From assembly GCF_038396675.1 (NCBI RefSeq), contig NC_088921.1, forward strand, positions 44,230,001-44,294,000: a stretch of DNA of 64,000 nt, given 5' to 3'. The first letter of the stretch is position 1. The number at the start of each line of letters is the position of its first letter. The stretch is from Hydra vulgaris. Lineage: Eukaryota > Cnidaria > Hydrozoa > Anthoathecata > Hydridae. This document shows, in pieces, positions 1 to 14,090 of this stretch. The notes beneath the pieces were generated by a model that worked only from the letters and a program-made list of their open reading frames with translations, made no database searches and was not told where the DNA came from. Position numbers and translations under genes: made by a program.

Positions 1-2
1 TC

Positions 3-287
3 TACAAATACTATAATGGGCACTGCTCGAAAGAGCTAGCGTCTCTTGTGCCATCTACAAAAAATCATTCTCGTGTTACTCGTCATTCAATTAAGTGTCA
101 TCCTTTTTCTGTGACTGTTCCTAAGTGCTCCAAAAACGCTTATTCGTCTAGTTTTTTTCCTCGAACATCAGCTCTTTGGAATTCGCTTCCTTCATCTTGC
201 TTTCCTGATTCATATAATTTGCAATCTTTTAAATCGTCCGTCAATCGTTTTCTTGCTCTACAATCTTCATCTTTTCTCTTACAGTAA
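3..287 (+). pseudogene. LINE reverse transcriptase, C-terminal tail (cut by window edge)
   Basis: An open frame runs from base 3 to a stop at 285-287 and gives about 94 residues. It has the conserved C-terminal block of CR1/L2-like LINE proteins: YYNGHCSKEL, then R-V-T-R, then FFPRTSALWNSLP, then a basic/hydrophobic FKSSVNRFL end. This block lies after the RT domain and is specific to non-LTR retrotransposons. The 3' UTR follows (a GGCTGCTTGCAGCC dyad near 305-318), then an A-run and a (TA)n tail. The same tail sequence recurs at 14.04 kb and the same coding block at 24.9 kb, so this is one repeated LINE family. The 5' part lies outside the window, so intactness cannot be judged. Confidence 0.75.
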
Positions 288-338
288 CTTCCATCTTTAA
301 TTAGTGGCTGCTTGCAGCCTTGTTGGAAGCGAAGATGT

Positions 339-340
<2 letters not shown>

Positions 341-391
<51 letters not shown>
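341..391. repeat. A-run plus (TA)n at a LINE 3' end
   Basis: About ten A residues run straight into about 20 TA dinucleotides, immediately after the LINE 3' UTR. The array may have grown from the retrotransposed tail. Confidence 0.9.
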
Positions 392-393
<2 letters not shown>

Positions 394-842
394 GGTGGTT
401 CTAAAAAAAACTTTCTTTAAAAATGACTGCTGGCAACCCCTGAATATGTTGTATATAATAAAAGAATTATAGATTTAAAAAATTTTTAAAAGGTTGTGGC
501 CAAACATTAAATAGGTCCCTAATATTGTTATAAAAAAGTTTTTCAAAAGTATGGTGGGTCTCAAACGAAGAGAAATTATATAAAAATTTCAAAAATAATA
601 TTTATTTTATAAAAAAAAACCATTTATAATCAAAAAATTTTGTTAAATTCCTTAGTTTTCATTTTTAGTTAAAAAATGTAATTTTCTGTTCACTAAAACC
701 AAAAATAAAAATTGACAGAAAAAAATTGACGGAAAAAAACACAAAAAACTAACAGTTCTATTTGTGTTAATAAGTCCCTGTGTAATAAGGTAACTAATAA
801 ACTTAAATATTTTACGACCCGGAGGTAATCCACTGTTGTAGT
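392..842. other. Non-coding AT-rich stretch between two LINEs
   Basis: No convincing gene. A minus-strand open frame (861-652) contains a short PPGRKIFKFISYL segment that might be a transposon remnant, but nothing else supports it. The left edge, TAGGGTGGTTC next to the TA array, and CTGGCAACCCC near 430 look like DNA-transposon end sequence. Confidence 0.4.
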
Positions 843-1045
843 GTGGTAGCTCTCCTATCAAAAACTTGTTTAAAGAATTGTTTTTGGTTTATCAAAATGA
901 TTACAGAACTTCTACAAGAGAAAAATTGGCCAAAACTTGATGGCAGAGCTAGTGAATCAAGTAAACAGCTACATCAGTGGTGTGGGAATATACCAAAGTT
1001 TCTGATGACCCTTGCTGATCCAAAGTAGAAACTCCAAGTAGATTT

Positions 1046-1636
1046 ATGAAACTCCAAGTAGATTTAGAAACAGCAAAAAAAGTAGTAAATCCTTCAAACA
1101 TCAGCAGCAATTGGGTTCAAGTAATAAAACAAGGTGCTAAAAATGCTAAAAAACCAGCTGACCAGCTTGCTGTAGCAAATGCAACTATAAGTGAATTAAA
1201 TGAAAGAGAAAGAAGAAAAAAGAACGTAATTATCTATGGAATACCTGAATCCGAAAAGGATTTTTTAACAGATAAAAAAGCAGATGATAGCAAAAAAATC
1301 AAAGAGATATTTAATGTAATTCGCAATGGCAGTGTTTCACCAGTTTATGCAAGAAGACTAAAATCTAAAGATACAACTAAACCAGGTCCAATAATAGTTG
1401 AACTAAGTGATGTTTCGTTAAGAAATCCACTTCTTCTAGCAGCAAAAAATTTGAGAGAGAAAGAAGGTTACAAATCAATTTACATAAGTCCAGATTTAAC
1501 TGAAGCACAAAGAACTCTTGATTACGATTTAAGAAAGAAAAGAAACGAAGCAAACAGTACACTTGCTGAAGACTCGCCCTTTTGATATGGCATTCGTGGA
1601 AATCAGATTGTCAAAATTAAATCTCAACAGTACTAA
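1046..1636 (+). pseudogene. LINE ORF1, nucleic-acid-binding protein (nonsense mutation)
   Basis: The frame encodes the ORF1-type protein found upstream of EN-RT in CR1-like LINEs. It has a charged N-terminal helix, then RRKKNVIIYGIPESE, a VYARRLKSKD segment, PGPIIVEL, and a basic C-terminal segment YISPDLTEAQR...LRKKRNEAN. In this family the ORF1 protein binds the element RNA. A UGA at 1583-1585 interrupts it. Beyond that stop the same frame continues SPF-stop-YGIRGNQIVKIKS to a UAA at 1634-1636, which looks like the natural end. The stop is consistent with CGA to TGA. The true start is uncertain because of the upstream duplication. The end overlaps the beginning of ORF2 in another frame. Confidence 0.75.
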
Positions 1637-4505
1637 CTCAACAGAATCTTTTCAGCCATTACCTATAAACGGACTAAATGCTTTAAAATGTATGCATTTA
1701 AATGCGACCTCTTTAGAAAATAAATTAGATGAATTTAAGGTATTAGTAGACACTTACCGTCCACAAATCATAGCTGTTAGTGAAACATGGTTCAAAAGCA
1801 TCTCGGTTGTAAATCTAAATGGCTATAATCTATATAGAAGAGACAGAAATGATGGGTGCAGAGGTGGTGGTGTGTGTCTATACATTACTGAAACTATTAA
1901 ATCATTAGAGCTAAATGATGCTGTTTTTAACTTAAGTAAAATTGAACAAATCTGGGCTACAGTGTACCTTGAAAACAATAAATATTTAGTTGGTTGTATC
2001 TACAGACCCAACGATTTTGTTGACATAAGCAACTTGGATTTGGTTTTTAAAAAGACTAAAGACTATATTGATATAAAAGGATACAAAGACTTACTTATTA
2101 CAGGAGACTTTAATTTCCCGTCAATTGTATGGTCAAATGGATACATTACAAAGATTAAAAATGAAAATGGTATCGAGCATAACTTTAGTGAAACTCTTAC
2201 CAGAACCTATCTGTATCAACATATTAATGTTCCGACATTTCAAATGTCAAATAATTCTGCCACTAACACTCTTGATCTAATCTTCACAACTCAGTCGGGA
2301 AGCATCTGCGCTATTGACCCAAGATCTGTCCTTGGTAACATAAATAAAGGTCATTTGATCATCTTTTTTGATTTTATTATTAAAAGTATGGTTAATAACT
2401 TATCGCACAGTTACTTAAAATTTAATTACAAAAAGGCTGACACCAATAAAATTTCTGACTTTATTACAAATATTGATTGGGTAATGATGTTTGAAACTTT
2501 ATCTGTTCAGGAAATGTATGACAATCTAATTCACTTTTCAAATGTATCATGTAATCAATTCATTCCAGTGCTTGACGTATCTCGAATAAAAAAGCAAATT
2601 GCTCCATGGATCAAAAATGATCTTAAAACTCTAATTAAAAAAAAGCAAAATCTTAGATACCTGAATTGTGCTTGTAAATGGAGAGATCTTACTCTGTCTA
2701 AAGAGTACAAACTGACTTGCAAGTTAGTGAAAAAAGAAATTAAAATAGCTCGTCTTGCATATGAAAATGTTTTAGTTAAAAGATCCAAAACAAACCCGAA
2801 GCTTCTGTATAAATACCTGAACAGCCAACAACTAATAAAAGAATCAATCAGAGCATTAAAAACAACTAATGGTGATCTAACTCAAGAACCTAGAGAGATA
2901 GCTAATCTACTCAATAAATGTTTCCAAGATGTTTTCGTAATTGAAGAAGAAGGGGAACTTCCACATTTCACAGTTGAATTTAACAAGAATCATTCAAAGT
3001 TTGTTGATCTAGAACCAAATGATATCAGCTACGAAATGATATTAGACAAACTTAAAAATCTTAATCAAAATAAAGCATGTGGTCCTAATAATATGCATCC
3101 ATTTCTTCTAAAAAACCGTGCAGAAGCATTTGCTATTCCTCTAACATTAATTATTAGGGCATCTGTAACTAATAGTCAGCTTCCAGTTCAATTTAAATCA
3201 GCAAATGTAACACCTCTATTTAAAAAAGGTGATAAGACTCTTCCCAGCAACTATCGTCCAGTTTCATTGACTTCTATTCCATGTAAAATTATGGAAAGTA
3301 TAATTAGAGCTAAAATGGAAGAGTACCTGTATAAAAATAATCTACTAGCAAAAGCGCAACATGGTTTCGTTAGAAACAAATCATGTACCACCAGCCTTTT
3401 AGAAAGCATAGACTATATTTCATCAAGCTTAGATGTTGGTATTCCAGTTGATGTAATTTTGTTAGATTTTGCTAAAGCCTTTGACACCGTTTCACACAAA
3501 AGACTGTTAGCCAAACTAAAAGCATATGGCTTTGATGGTCTGATACTTAAATGGATCAAAGCCTTTTTAGAAAACAGAAGACAAAGAGTTGTTCAAGGTG
3601 AAATCGTTTCTGACTGGGTTTACATTTTTAGTGGTGTACCGCAAGGGTCTATAATTGCAGCACTTTTATTTGCTTTATACATTAACGACCTTCCAAAAAA
3701 ATTGCATAATGTAACCAAACTATATGCCGATGATACAAAAGTGCTTTCTCAATGATCTTCAGAACAATGTGCTACAAATCTTCAAAATGATCTAGATATT
3801 GTCTACAAATGGTGTCAAACTTGGCTTCTTTTATTTAACATATCAAAATGTGTAGTTATGCATTATGGTTATAATAACAAAATATTTTTATATAATTTAA
3901 ACAGTATTCAACTGAAAGAGTCAGATACAGAAAGAGATCTTGGAGTGCTTTTTAATGCAAATTTTAAATGGAAAAATCAAGTGATTAATGCTTCTAACAA
4001 AGCAAATCAAATGCTTGGTCGTATCAAAAAGTCATTTGCCTGTTTCGATTATAAATTACTTCGTTTGCTTTATGTTACTTTTATTCGTCCATTACTAGAG
4101 TTTGCAGTTCCGGTATGGTCTCCATATTATAAATCTGATTGTGACTATATCGAAAAAATCCAGCACAAAGCTACTAAACTAGTATCATCAATCAGAAATC
4201 TTTCCTATACAAAAAGACTTGAAAAATTAAACCTAACTACTCTAGTGGAAAGGAGACAAAGAGGAGATCTAATACAAATGTATAAATTTATGAATAATAT
4301 TGACAAATTAGAAAAATGCAATCGTTTTCCAATAGTTAATAATCATACGAGAGGTTACTGCTTTAAATATTTCAAGGAAATGACAAAACATAAGCACAGA
4401 GAAAACTTCTTTTTTAATCGAGTAGCGAATGTATGGAGCTCTCTGCCAGATGAAGTTGTTAAATTGCCTTCAGTCAACAGCTTTAAAGCAGCAATTGATT
4501 GCTAG
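1563..4505 (+). pseudogene. LINE ORF2, APE endonuclease - reverse transcriptase (one UGA stop)
   Basis: One frame of about 980 codons with a single UGA at 3753-3755. The first ATG is at 1587. The N-terminal endonuclease shows CMHLNATSLENKLDEF, AVSETWF (catalytic Glu), GDFNFPSIVW and LDLIFTT. The usual S-D-H motif reads NINKGH, so this active-site element seems lost. The RT domain follows: LFKKGDKTLPSNYRPVSL, HGFVRNKSCTTSL, VILLDFAKAFDTVSHKRLL, SGVPQGSIIAALLF and the catalytic YADDT at 3723-3737. After the stop the frame resumes at once with the thumb (WCQTWLLLFNISKCVVM) and the C-terminal block ending in VWSSLPDEVV. The protein would nick target DNA and copy the element RNA in the nucleus. 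The altered SDH motif and the stop make this copy inactive. Confidence 0.9.
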
Positions 4506-4600
4506 ATGAGCAGCAATCGATCAATTCGGCTTTCAAAGTGTGCCTGATAACACACTTACTGGCTCTGCCAGTTACAGCGTTTTCTACTAACTAACTAACA
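4506..4600 (+). other. LINE 3' UTR with two small hairpins
   Basis: AGTGTG...CACACT (4537-4556) and ACTGGC-TCT-GCCAGT (4558-4572) form consecutive stem-loops. They are followed by CTAA repeats (about 4586-4599). Structured 3' UTRs with short terminal repeats are recognised by the RT in CR1/L2-type LINEs. That role here is inferred. Confidence 0.6.
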
Positions 4601-4666
4601 TTATAAAATGACTAATATTTTTGAAACAATTTTATAATTTTTCTTCGTTTGTACATACATACATAA

Positions 4667-4799
<133 letters not shown>

Positions 4800-5010
4800 A
4801 TTTCGTCATTTAAATAAATTTTTACATTATAACATTTATAAAGCAAATTTCGGCGTCATTTCTCTTGACATGCTAAGAAAAGTACGAATAAGTTCAGGCA
4901 CCTTTTTTTGCACTATAAACAATTTAAAATATTTGATTGCATTTGACACATGCAATCAAACACATACATAAATCTTTAAATGTCACATTTTTAACATATT
5001 TTTTTAAACA

Positions 5011-5104
5011 TAACTTGGTCTAAACACGTAAAACAACTTAATTACTTAAAACACACATGTGTGTTTTATGTAGGTAAACTATTTCACATGTTTAGACCAA
5101 GTTA
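5011..5104. repeat. Inverted repeat with palindromic core
   Basis: TAACTTGGTCTAAACACGT (5011-5029) is matched by its reverse complement at 5086-5104 with one mismatch. The loop contains a perfect 20-nt palindrome at 5048-5067, AAAACACACATGTGTGTTTT. Probably a fold-back or MITE remnant. Confidence 0.75.
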
Positions 5105-5857
5105 CAAAGTTAGGAAGTTATATTTTTTATCATAAATAAATATCTTTTTCTATTTTATAAACAGATTTTCATCATATGTTATGAATTGTCTTCATTTTAT
5201 AAAATAATATTTTATATAGACACACATTGTCCAAGTAATTATTTATAAAAAATCTGGATTACTAAATTACCTTAATTAATTTATATAGTTAAATCTCTTA
5301 AATTTCCATTTTTTCTAGGCTATAGGGTTGAATGCCTAGGTAATGCTACCTAAACTTTAGGCTTAAGCTTAAAATATGTAAAGCGCTACTCGATTTTTAT
5401 TAGTCTAAAATAAAAATAAAAAACGAAATTAAAACTAATCAAAAACAGAATAGTGAAAACAAAATTTTCTGTAATAATTAATTTTTTATTTCGTTTTATA
5501 CAAACATTTTCAAAAAATAATTTTATGAACAACTGATCAAGATAAAGTGGAATATACCTAAATCTAGTTAAAATTTTAATTTAAAACAAGTCCTTCTTAT
5601 TACACTTCTTGAATAAAGCACAACATTAAGTAGCCTGAATAAGATTCAGTAAACTATTTTGCTAATGAAAAATAGTTATTTACCAAAAACTCGTAAACAA
5701 ACTTAAAACGCTACTGAGCATTGCTAACACAAAACCGTCTGTTTTATTACAATACGAACCTGGTTTTCACATTTCAAATAAAACTTTTTATCTTCGGTCT
5801 ACCGAAGATTTACATTTGTATATTTTATGTAGGTTTATGTAGTATACAAGTTATATA

Positions 5858-6207
5858 TACCTTTCGGGTCCGTTAGAATTATATGAACCATAAGTTAGGA
5901 GTATCAATAAAAAACTATCATGTTTTGTTTGCTTTTATGTATAAAACATTTACATTTGTATATTTTATGTAGGTTTATGTAGATAAAGTATACAAGTTAA
6001 TGTACATAATATTATGGATATTATGTACATACAACACGTATATTTTATATAAAACAACAAGAGTTAACTCTTTTTTTTTATATACCTTTGTTTAATTTTT
6101 CATTCTTGCAAAGTAAAAAATTTTTAAGTAAAAGCAAACAAAACATGATCGATTTTATTGATACTCCTAACTTATGGTTCATAGAGTTCCAACGGACCCG
6201 AAAGGTA
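5858..6207. repeat. Inverted repeat with ~80-bp arms (fold-back element)
   Basis: The arm 5858-5937 (begins TACCTTTCGGGTCCGTT) and the arm 6129-6207 are near-perfect reverse complements. The direct repeat ACATTTGTATATTTTATG occurs both just outside the left arm (about 5811) and in the loop (about 5951). A 13-bp perfect hairpin sits at 6000-6030. The arrangement suggests a non-autonomous inverted-repeat element. No coding capacity was seen. Confidence 0.8.
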
Positions 6208-6635
6208 AACATCGTTTGTTTTTTTGTATTTGTATTTATTTGAAAACAATTTGTTCTCGAAATTTTGAAATTGAACAATTAGTTGTTTAATTTCAAAAGG
6301 TTTCGGCATGAAAAAAATAATGGCGAGACGTCGAACAAATTGTTGCTAAACAACAAAATAAAAACTTGGCAATAGTAGCTCAACATATATAAAGTTATCT
6401 TTTTATTTGTTAAGCTACTCTTTCGTTTGTAAGCCGGTCTTTGTATACGTTATATACGCACGGACAAAGTCATTTATTGATTAAAAAGATAAAAATTTTA
6501 TAAATGAGTAATAAAGAATAATAATGCTGGTACTTTGATTAATAAGTAACTGGTTTTAAACAACTTTGCTTTAATATTAAAATAATAAATAAAACAAAAT
6601 ACCCTAGAAAAATAAAGTATAATTACAACAAAAAT

Positions 6636-6671
6636 AAAAGTTCTACCATACGTAGATATGGTAGAACTTTT
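6636..6671. repeat. Perfect 15-bp hairpin
   Basis: AAAAGTTCTACCATA, a 6-nt loop CGTAGA, then TATGGTAGAACTTTT. Function unknown. It could be a relic of a small transposon end. Confidence 0.8.
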
Positions 6672-7440
6672 CCAAAAATACAATAGGTATTTAAAAGTAT
6701 TATATTTCAGCGCCATATTTTACTTTATACCATTAAAGCAATTTTAGATAGCAAGTCACCACAAAAACTTTGCGTGAAATTGCTAGAAATTACCAGAAAA
6801 AAATAGGAATTGGTGCTACTAATTCGTTGAGCAAATTAACTTATATAGAAATATTCTAAACGCTATTCGAATAATGTTATCGTATTTATAATATTTAAGC
6901 AATGTGCATTCCATGTAAAACGTGCCCATGTATGGGGCCGCAGATAAACAGGTCTCCCATATAATCGCTTGAGTCTTTTTAAAGTTTTTTACCTTTTTTA
7001 TTTGTAAAAACTTATATTATGAGGTATACAGCGACGAATACAGGATATTTGACACTACTAAGTAAGTTTATGGAATCCCTAAAAACATGTCATATCACTC
7101 TATGCACAAGATGTAGGTATTACAAAAGGATGTTGAAACGTTTTATTGTTAAGAGACAGATTGATTGCGCCCCTTCTCTTCATAGCTCAACATCCCCCAC
7201 TCCCGATCCTTCAGTTTAAATAAGTTGTCTACGGCCATGTAAATGGTTTATATATTTAAAACTGTTTTGGTTCTCATGATAAATTTTAGATTATCAACAA
7301 ATTTCAATTTTTTTATTATTTTATTATTTTATTTTTTTATTTTATTTATTTATTATTTTATTATTTATTTATTATTTATTATTTTATTATTATTATTTTA
7401 TTATTTATTATTTTATTATTTATGTTTTATACTCGTGTAA

Positions 7441-7574
7441 TGGGGTCGTCTATAAGCTACGTCTTGCTCAAGGGGGAAAGGAAATGGTTTGTGGTTTTGT
7501 GAGAGTAACGATGTTGCAACGAGGGGGATCAAAAACTGTCAAATATTGCGTTACGTAATTTGTGGACGATCCCA
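7441..7574. mobile_element. 134-bp MITE-like element with imperfect TIRs
   Basis: It starts TGGGGTCGTCTATAAGC and ends with the imperfect reverse complement (TGTGGACGATCCCA), about 18 of 23 positions matching. The inside has G-rich runs (AGGGGGAAAG, GAGGGGGATC) and ACGT motifs unlike the surrounding AT-rich DNA. Target-site duplication is not clear. Superfamily unknown. Confidence 0.6.
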
Positions 7575-7724
7575 AAATAAGTTTCATAAAATAATTAAAG
7601 TAGTTAAAGGTCCGAAAAAAAAATACTTATTACAAAAATAATAACTAAAATAATAGTTAATAAAAACTAAAAACTAAATTAATCAAAACTTAAACTTTAT
7701 TATTAACTTGATACAAAAATATAA

Positions 7725-8833
<1,109 letters not shown>

Positions 8834-10330
8834 ATTGCGCTTTTCTTGCAACTATTTCGCGCTATTTTTGTCCCCCGTGTTTATTTTCAATTTCAGTTAA
8901 AAGTTACAAAAAATGTTCAGGAAATGAAAAATGCAAAAGGTATTTTGTTTTACTATATTGGTAATGAAAATTAACATTGAAAGTGAAAATTCCCATCATT
9001 ACATTCCTATAAATTATTAAAATGAAATTTTAAAAAAAAATAGTAAATCAAATCATTTCATTTATTAATCACCTGAATCACTGAGTAACGTTTTAAAAAT
9101 TGTAAGAGACATAGGCAATACGTTGTAACGGACTTCCTCCAGGATCAGTAAAATCAAGCAACCCTGATCCGTCAAAAAAAAAGTCTATAAAAATAAATCC
9201 AAACATGGAAACAATTTCTTTACGAGTTTTCTTATAATAAAAAACATCTTGACCAAAATAATAAGTAAAGATAATTGACCAAAATTTTATTACATTCAGA
9301 CTAAATGTTGCATAGGTTTTTGGGCACCTTTTGAAGATTTTGTTTGAACTGAATATATAACCTTTTTAATGAAAACAAGATGAAGTTGTGACTATCTATT
9401 GAATCTGAGAATACTGGAAAAACAAAAAAAATTTCACTGTATACCAAATTCTATTTCTTTAAGTACAGAAAATTTAGTTGAAATAAATATAGTTGTTATA
9501 AAATACTGCAAAATCAGGAATTTGTCATCGATTTGAATAATCATCTTTTCTATTTACTATTTATAAAAAGAAAACTTTTCTTCGAATTTAAGAACATAGA
9601 GAACATTTAGAAATTTGTCATCGATTTGAATAGTCACCTTTTTATTTACTATTTATAAAAGAAAACTTTTCTTCGAATTTAAAAACATAAATTAAGTTTT
9701 ATATTGGGGCATGCAAACACTATAATGCCAAAGTTTCTTATCCCGATCAATTATGTATTTAAGTTCTGCCATACAAACAAAATAGTCTTGGAATTTTCTT
9801 TGAACAATATTTAGAATGTCTTCACTACCTCCTCAACGCTGGATCACTGATCCGTTACAAAGTTTTTTCTAATAAGTCCAAACAAGGCAACAGTTTACTT
9901 AGGAATTTAACTCTTATAATGAAAAACATCTTTTTTTTGGCAATTTTACCAAAGTTTTAATGCATTTTTCTGTCTAGGTTAACAAGGCCGTGGTCTAAGG
10001 TCGCTTAATTTTACTGATCTAGGGAGAGGTACGTTACAACGTTTTGCCTATGTCCCTTACAACTTAAAACTGCCCTACATTTAGTGATTCAAGTGATAAA
10101 TAAAAGATTTGCAATTTTATTTTTTAAATTACGTTTTAATAATTTATAAGGATGTAATGATGTGAATTTTCACTTTCAGTGTTAGTTTTCATTATCAATG
10201 TAATAAAACAAAATACCTTTGTAATTTTCATTTCCAGTAAATTTTCTGTTACTTTTAACTGAAAGAAAACTTTTGAAAAAAATATGAGGGCTAAAAAAAG
10301 GCGCGAATCGATTGCAAGAAATGCGCAACT
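8834..10330. mobile_element. Non-autonomous transposon with ~330-bp inverted arms
   Basis: The left arm (about 8834-9165) reads, in reverse complement, as the right arm (about 10000-10330). Both start near TTGCGC..TTTCTTGCAA and share GGTATTTTGTTTTA, GAAAGTGAAAATTC, ATCATTACAT and GACATAGGCAA blocks. The inside (about 830 bp) has no gene but holds two direct copies of an 80-bp segment. A further reversed GCGCGAA block lies just outside the right end. Long degenerate inverted arms without coding sequence suggest a fold-back or MITE-type derivative of a cut-and-paste element. Superfamily unknown. Confidence 0.75.
9518..9690. repeat. Two direct copies of an ~80-bp segment
   Basis: AATTTGTCATCGATTTGAAT occurs at 9518 and 9612, and both copies run on through AAAACTTTTCTTCGAATTTA. 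They differ at only a few positions. An internal tandem duplication of the 8.83-10.33 kb element. Confidence 0.8.
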
Positions 10331-11409
<1,079 letters not shown>

Positions 11410-11694
11410 TAGTAAAATAAAGAACTTTAATAAATATATCATTATAAATTTTTTTTTGTAATGACGATATATACTGTTAAATATATAAATCTAATTTTAA
11501 CTATTATTGCTAATTATTTAAATAAACAGTAATGATATGTAAAAATAAATCGCGTGTCTACGTTTAAATTACATGTTTTATAAGGAATAAAGAAAATTTT
11601 ACGTATCGTGAAATGTGATTACTTTGGGGTAACTTTGGACAAAAACTTGGAGTAAAAATCTTTGAGGAGTTTTATTCTAACGTCTCATTGAAAA

Positions 11695-11906
11695 TTTTTC
11701 ATGATTTGATGCAATATTTATTGCACATGATTTGATGCAATATTTATTGCACATGAAAGGAAAATATTTTTCATGATTTGATGCAATATTTATTGCACAT
11801 GAAAGGAAAATATTTTTCATGATTTGATGCAATATTTATTGCACATGAAAGGAAAATATTTTTCATGATTTGATGCAATATTTATTGCACATGAAAGGAA
11901 AATATT
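11695..11906. repeat. 46-bp tandem repeat, ~4.5 units, each self-complementary
   Basis: Units begin at 11767, 11813 and 11859 (TTTTTCATGATTTGATGCAA...), with a shortened unit before them from 11695. Each unit carries TGCAATA-TTTA-TTGCA and flanking TTTCATG/CATGAAA complementarity, so each can form a hairpin. Units are almost identical. Confidence 0.9.
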
Positions 11907-11909
11907 GGT

Positions 11910-11977
11910 AATAATCAATTTTGCATTTTTCTTAACTACCGAATTTGGTAGTAAAGAAAAATGCAAAATTGATTATT
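11910..11977. repeat. 31-bp hairpin adjoining the tandem repeat
   Basis: The arm 11910-11940 (begins AATAATCAATTTTGCATTTT) pairs with 11947-11977, one mismatch in 31, around a 6-nt loop. It lies 3 bp from the 46-bp array. Confidence 0.85.
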
Positions 11978-13449
<1,472 letters not shown>

Positions 13450-14090
13450 ATTCCTATTCTAAATATAGTCCAATTAGTCGTGAAACTATTGAATCATTTC
13501 TTATTAATCACAGTATTGAAGTTGTCCTTGATGGAAAAAACTCTCCTTTATTTCAAGTAGCATTTGGAGTTACACAAGGTTCCATCCTTAGTTCTGTTGT
13601 TGTTCCTCATACTCTATCTCCATAAATTTTTTAATTGTTCCTCTATTGTATGCTTTTATCATCCTTGAGCTGTTTCTCTTAATGAGGCTGTTTCTTCTAA
13701 TGAGATATTTTTAAATATTAAATTATTACAACCAGCTTTAGCTGCTAAACCTTAAACACGATAATAATCGTTGTTTAAGTGAGCAAAAATCACTTGTTCA
13801 ACCAAAATTCAAATGACTCATTCAAAATTCAATCTCGACGCCAAGATGCATTTTTTTACTCTAATTGTTCCTTCATACACAAAAGTTTTATTCATCTAAT
13901 TGTTATCCGCGCATATAGATGCTTTGAAATTTTCTTCTATTCTAATGTTTTCCTGACAAATACAATGTACAGTTATCTGTCAATCTCTTTCTTACTCTTT
14001 ACCTCTCTCCTTTGTTTTCCGTTAACTCCCACCTTTATGAGTGGTTGCTCGCAACCTTGTTGAAAGTGAGGCTGTTGACGTACCTCGGTA
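13450..14090 (+). pseudogene. Decayed LINE fragment (RT piece and 3' end)
   Basis: About 13470-13620 reads PISRETIESFLINHSIEVVL then FGVTQGSILSSVVV, matching the RT block normally ending GVPQGSILGPVLF. The end (13995-14080) matches the family tail at 230-340: a TCTGTCAATC..TTTCTTACTC stretch, then GTGGTTGCTCGCAACCTTGTTG against GTGGCTGCTTGCAGCCTTGTTG. So both pieces belong to the same family as the fragment at the window start, with internal loss and frameshifts between them. Confidence 0.65.

Noticed and set aside
652..861. 69-codon minus-strand frame
   Set aside because: Only one suggestive motif (PPGRKIFKFISYL). Too little to call.
11695..11906. CRISPR-like array (46-bp repeat)
   Set aside because: Units are contiguous with no variable spacers, and the genome is a metazoan one.
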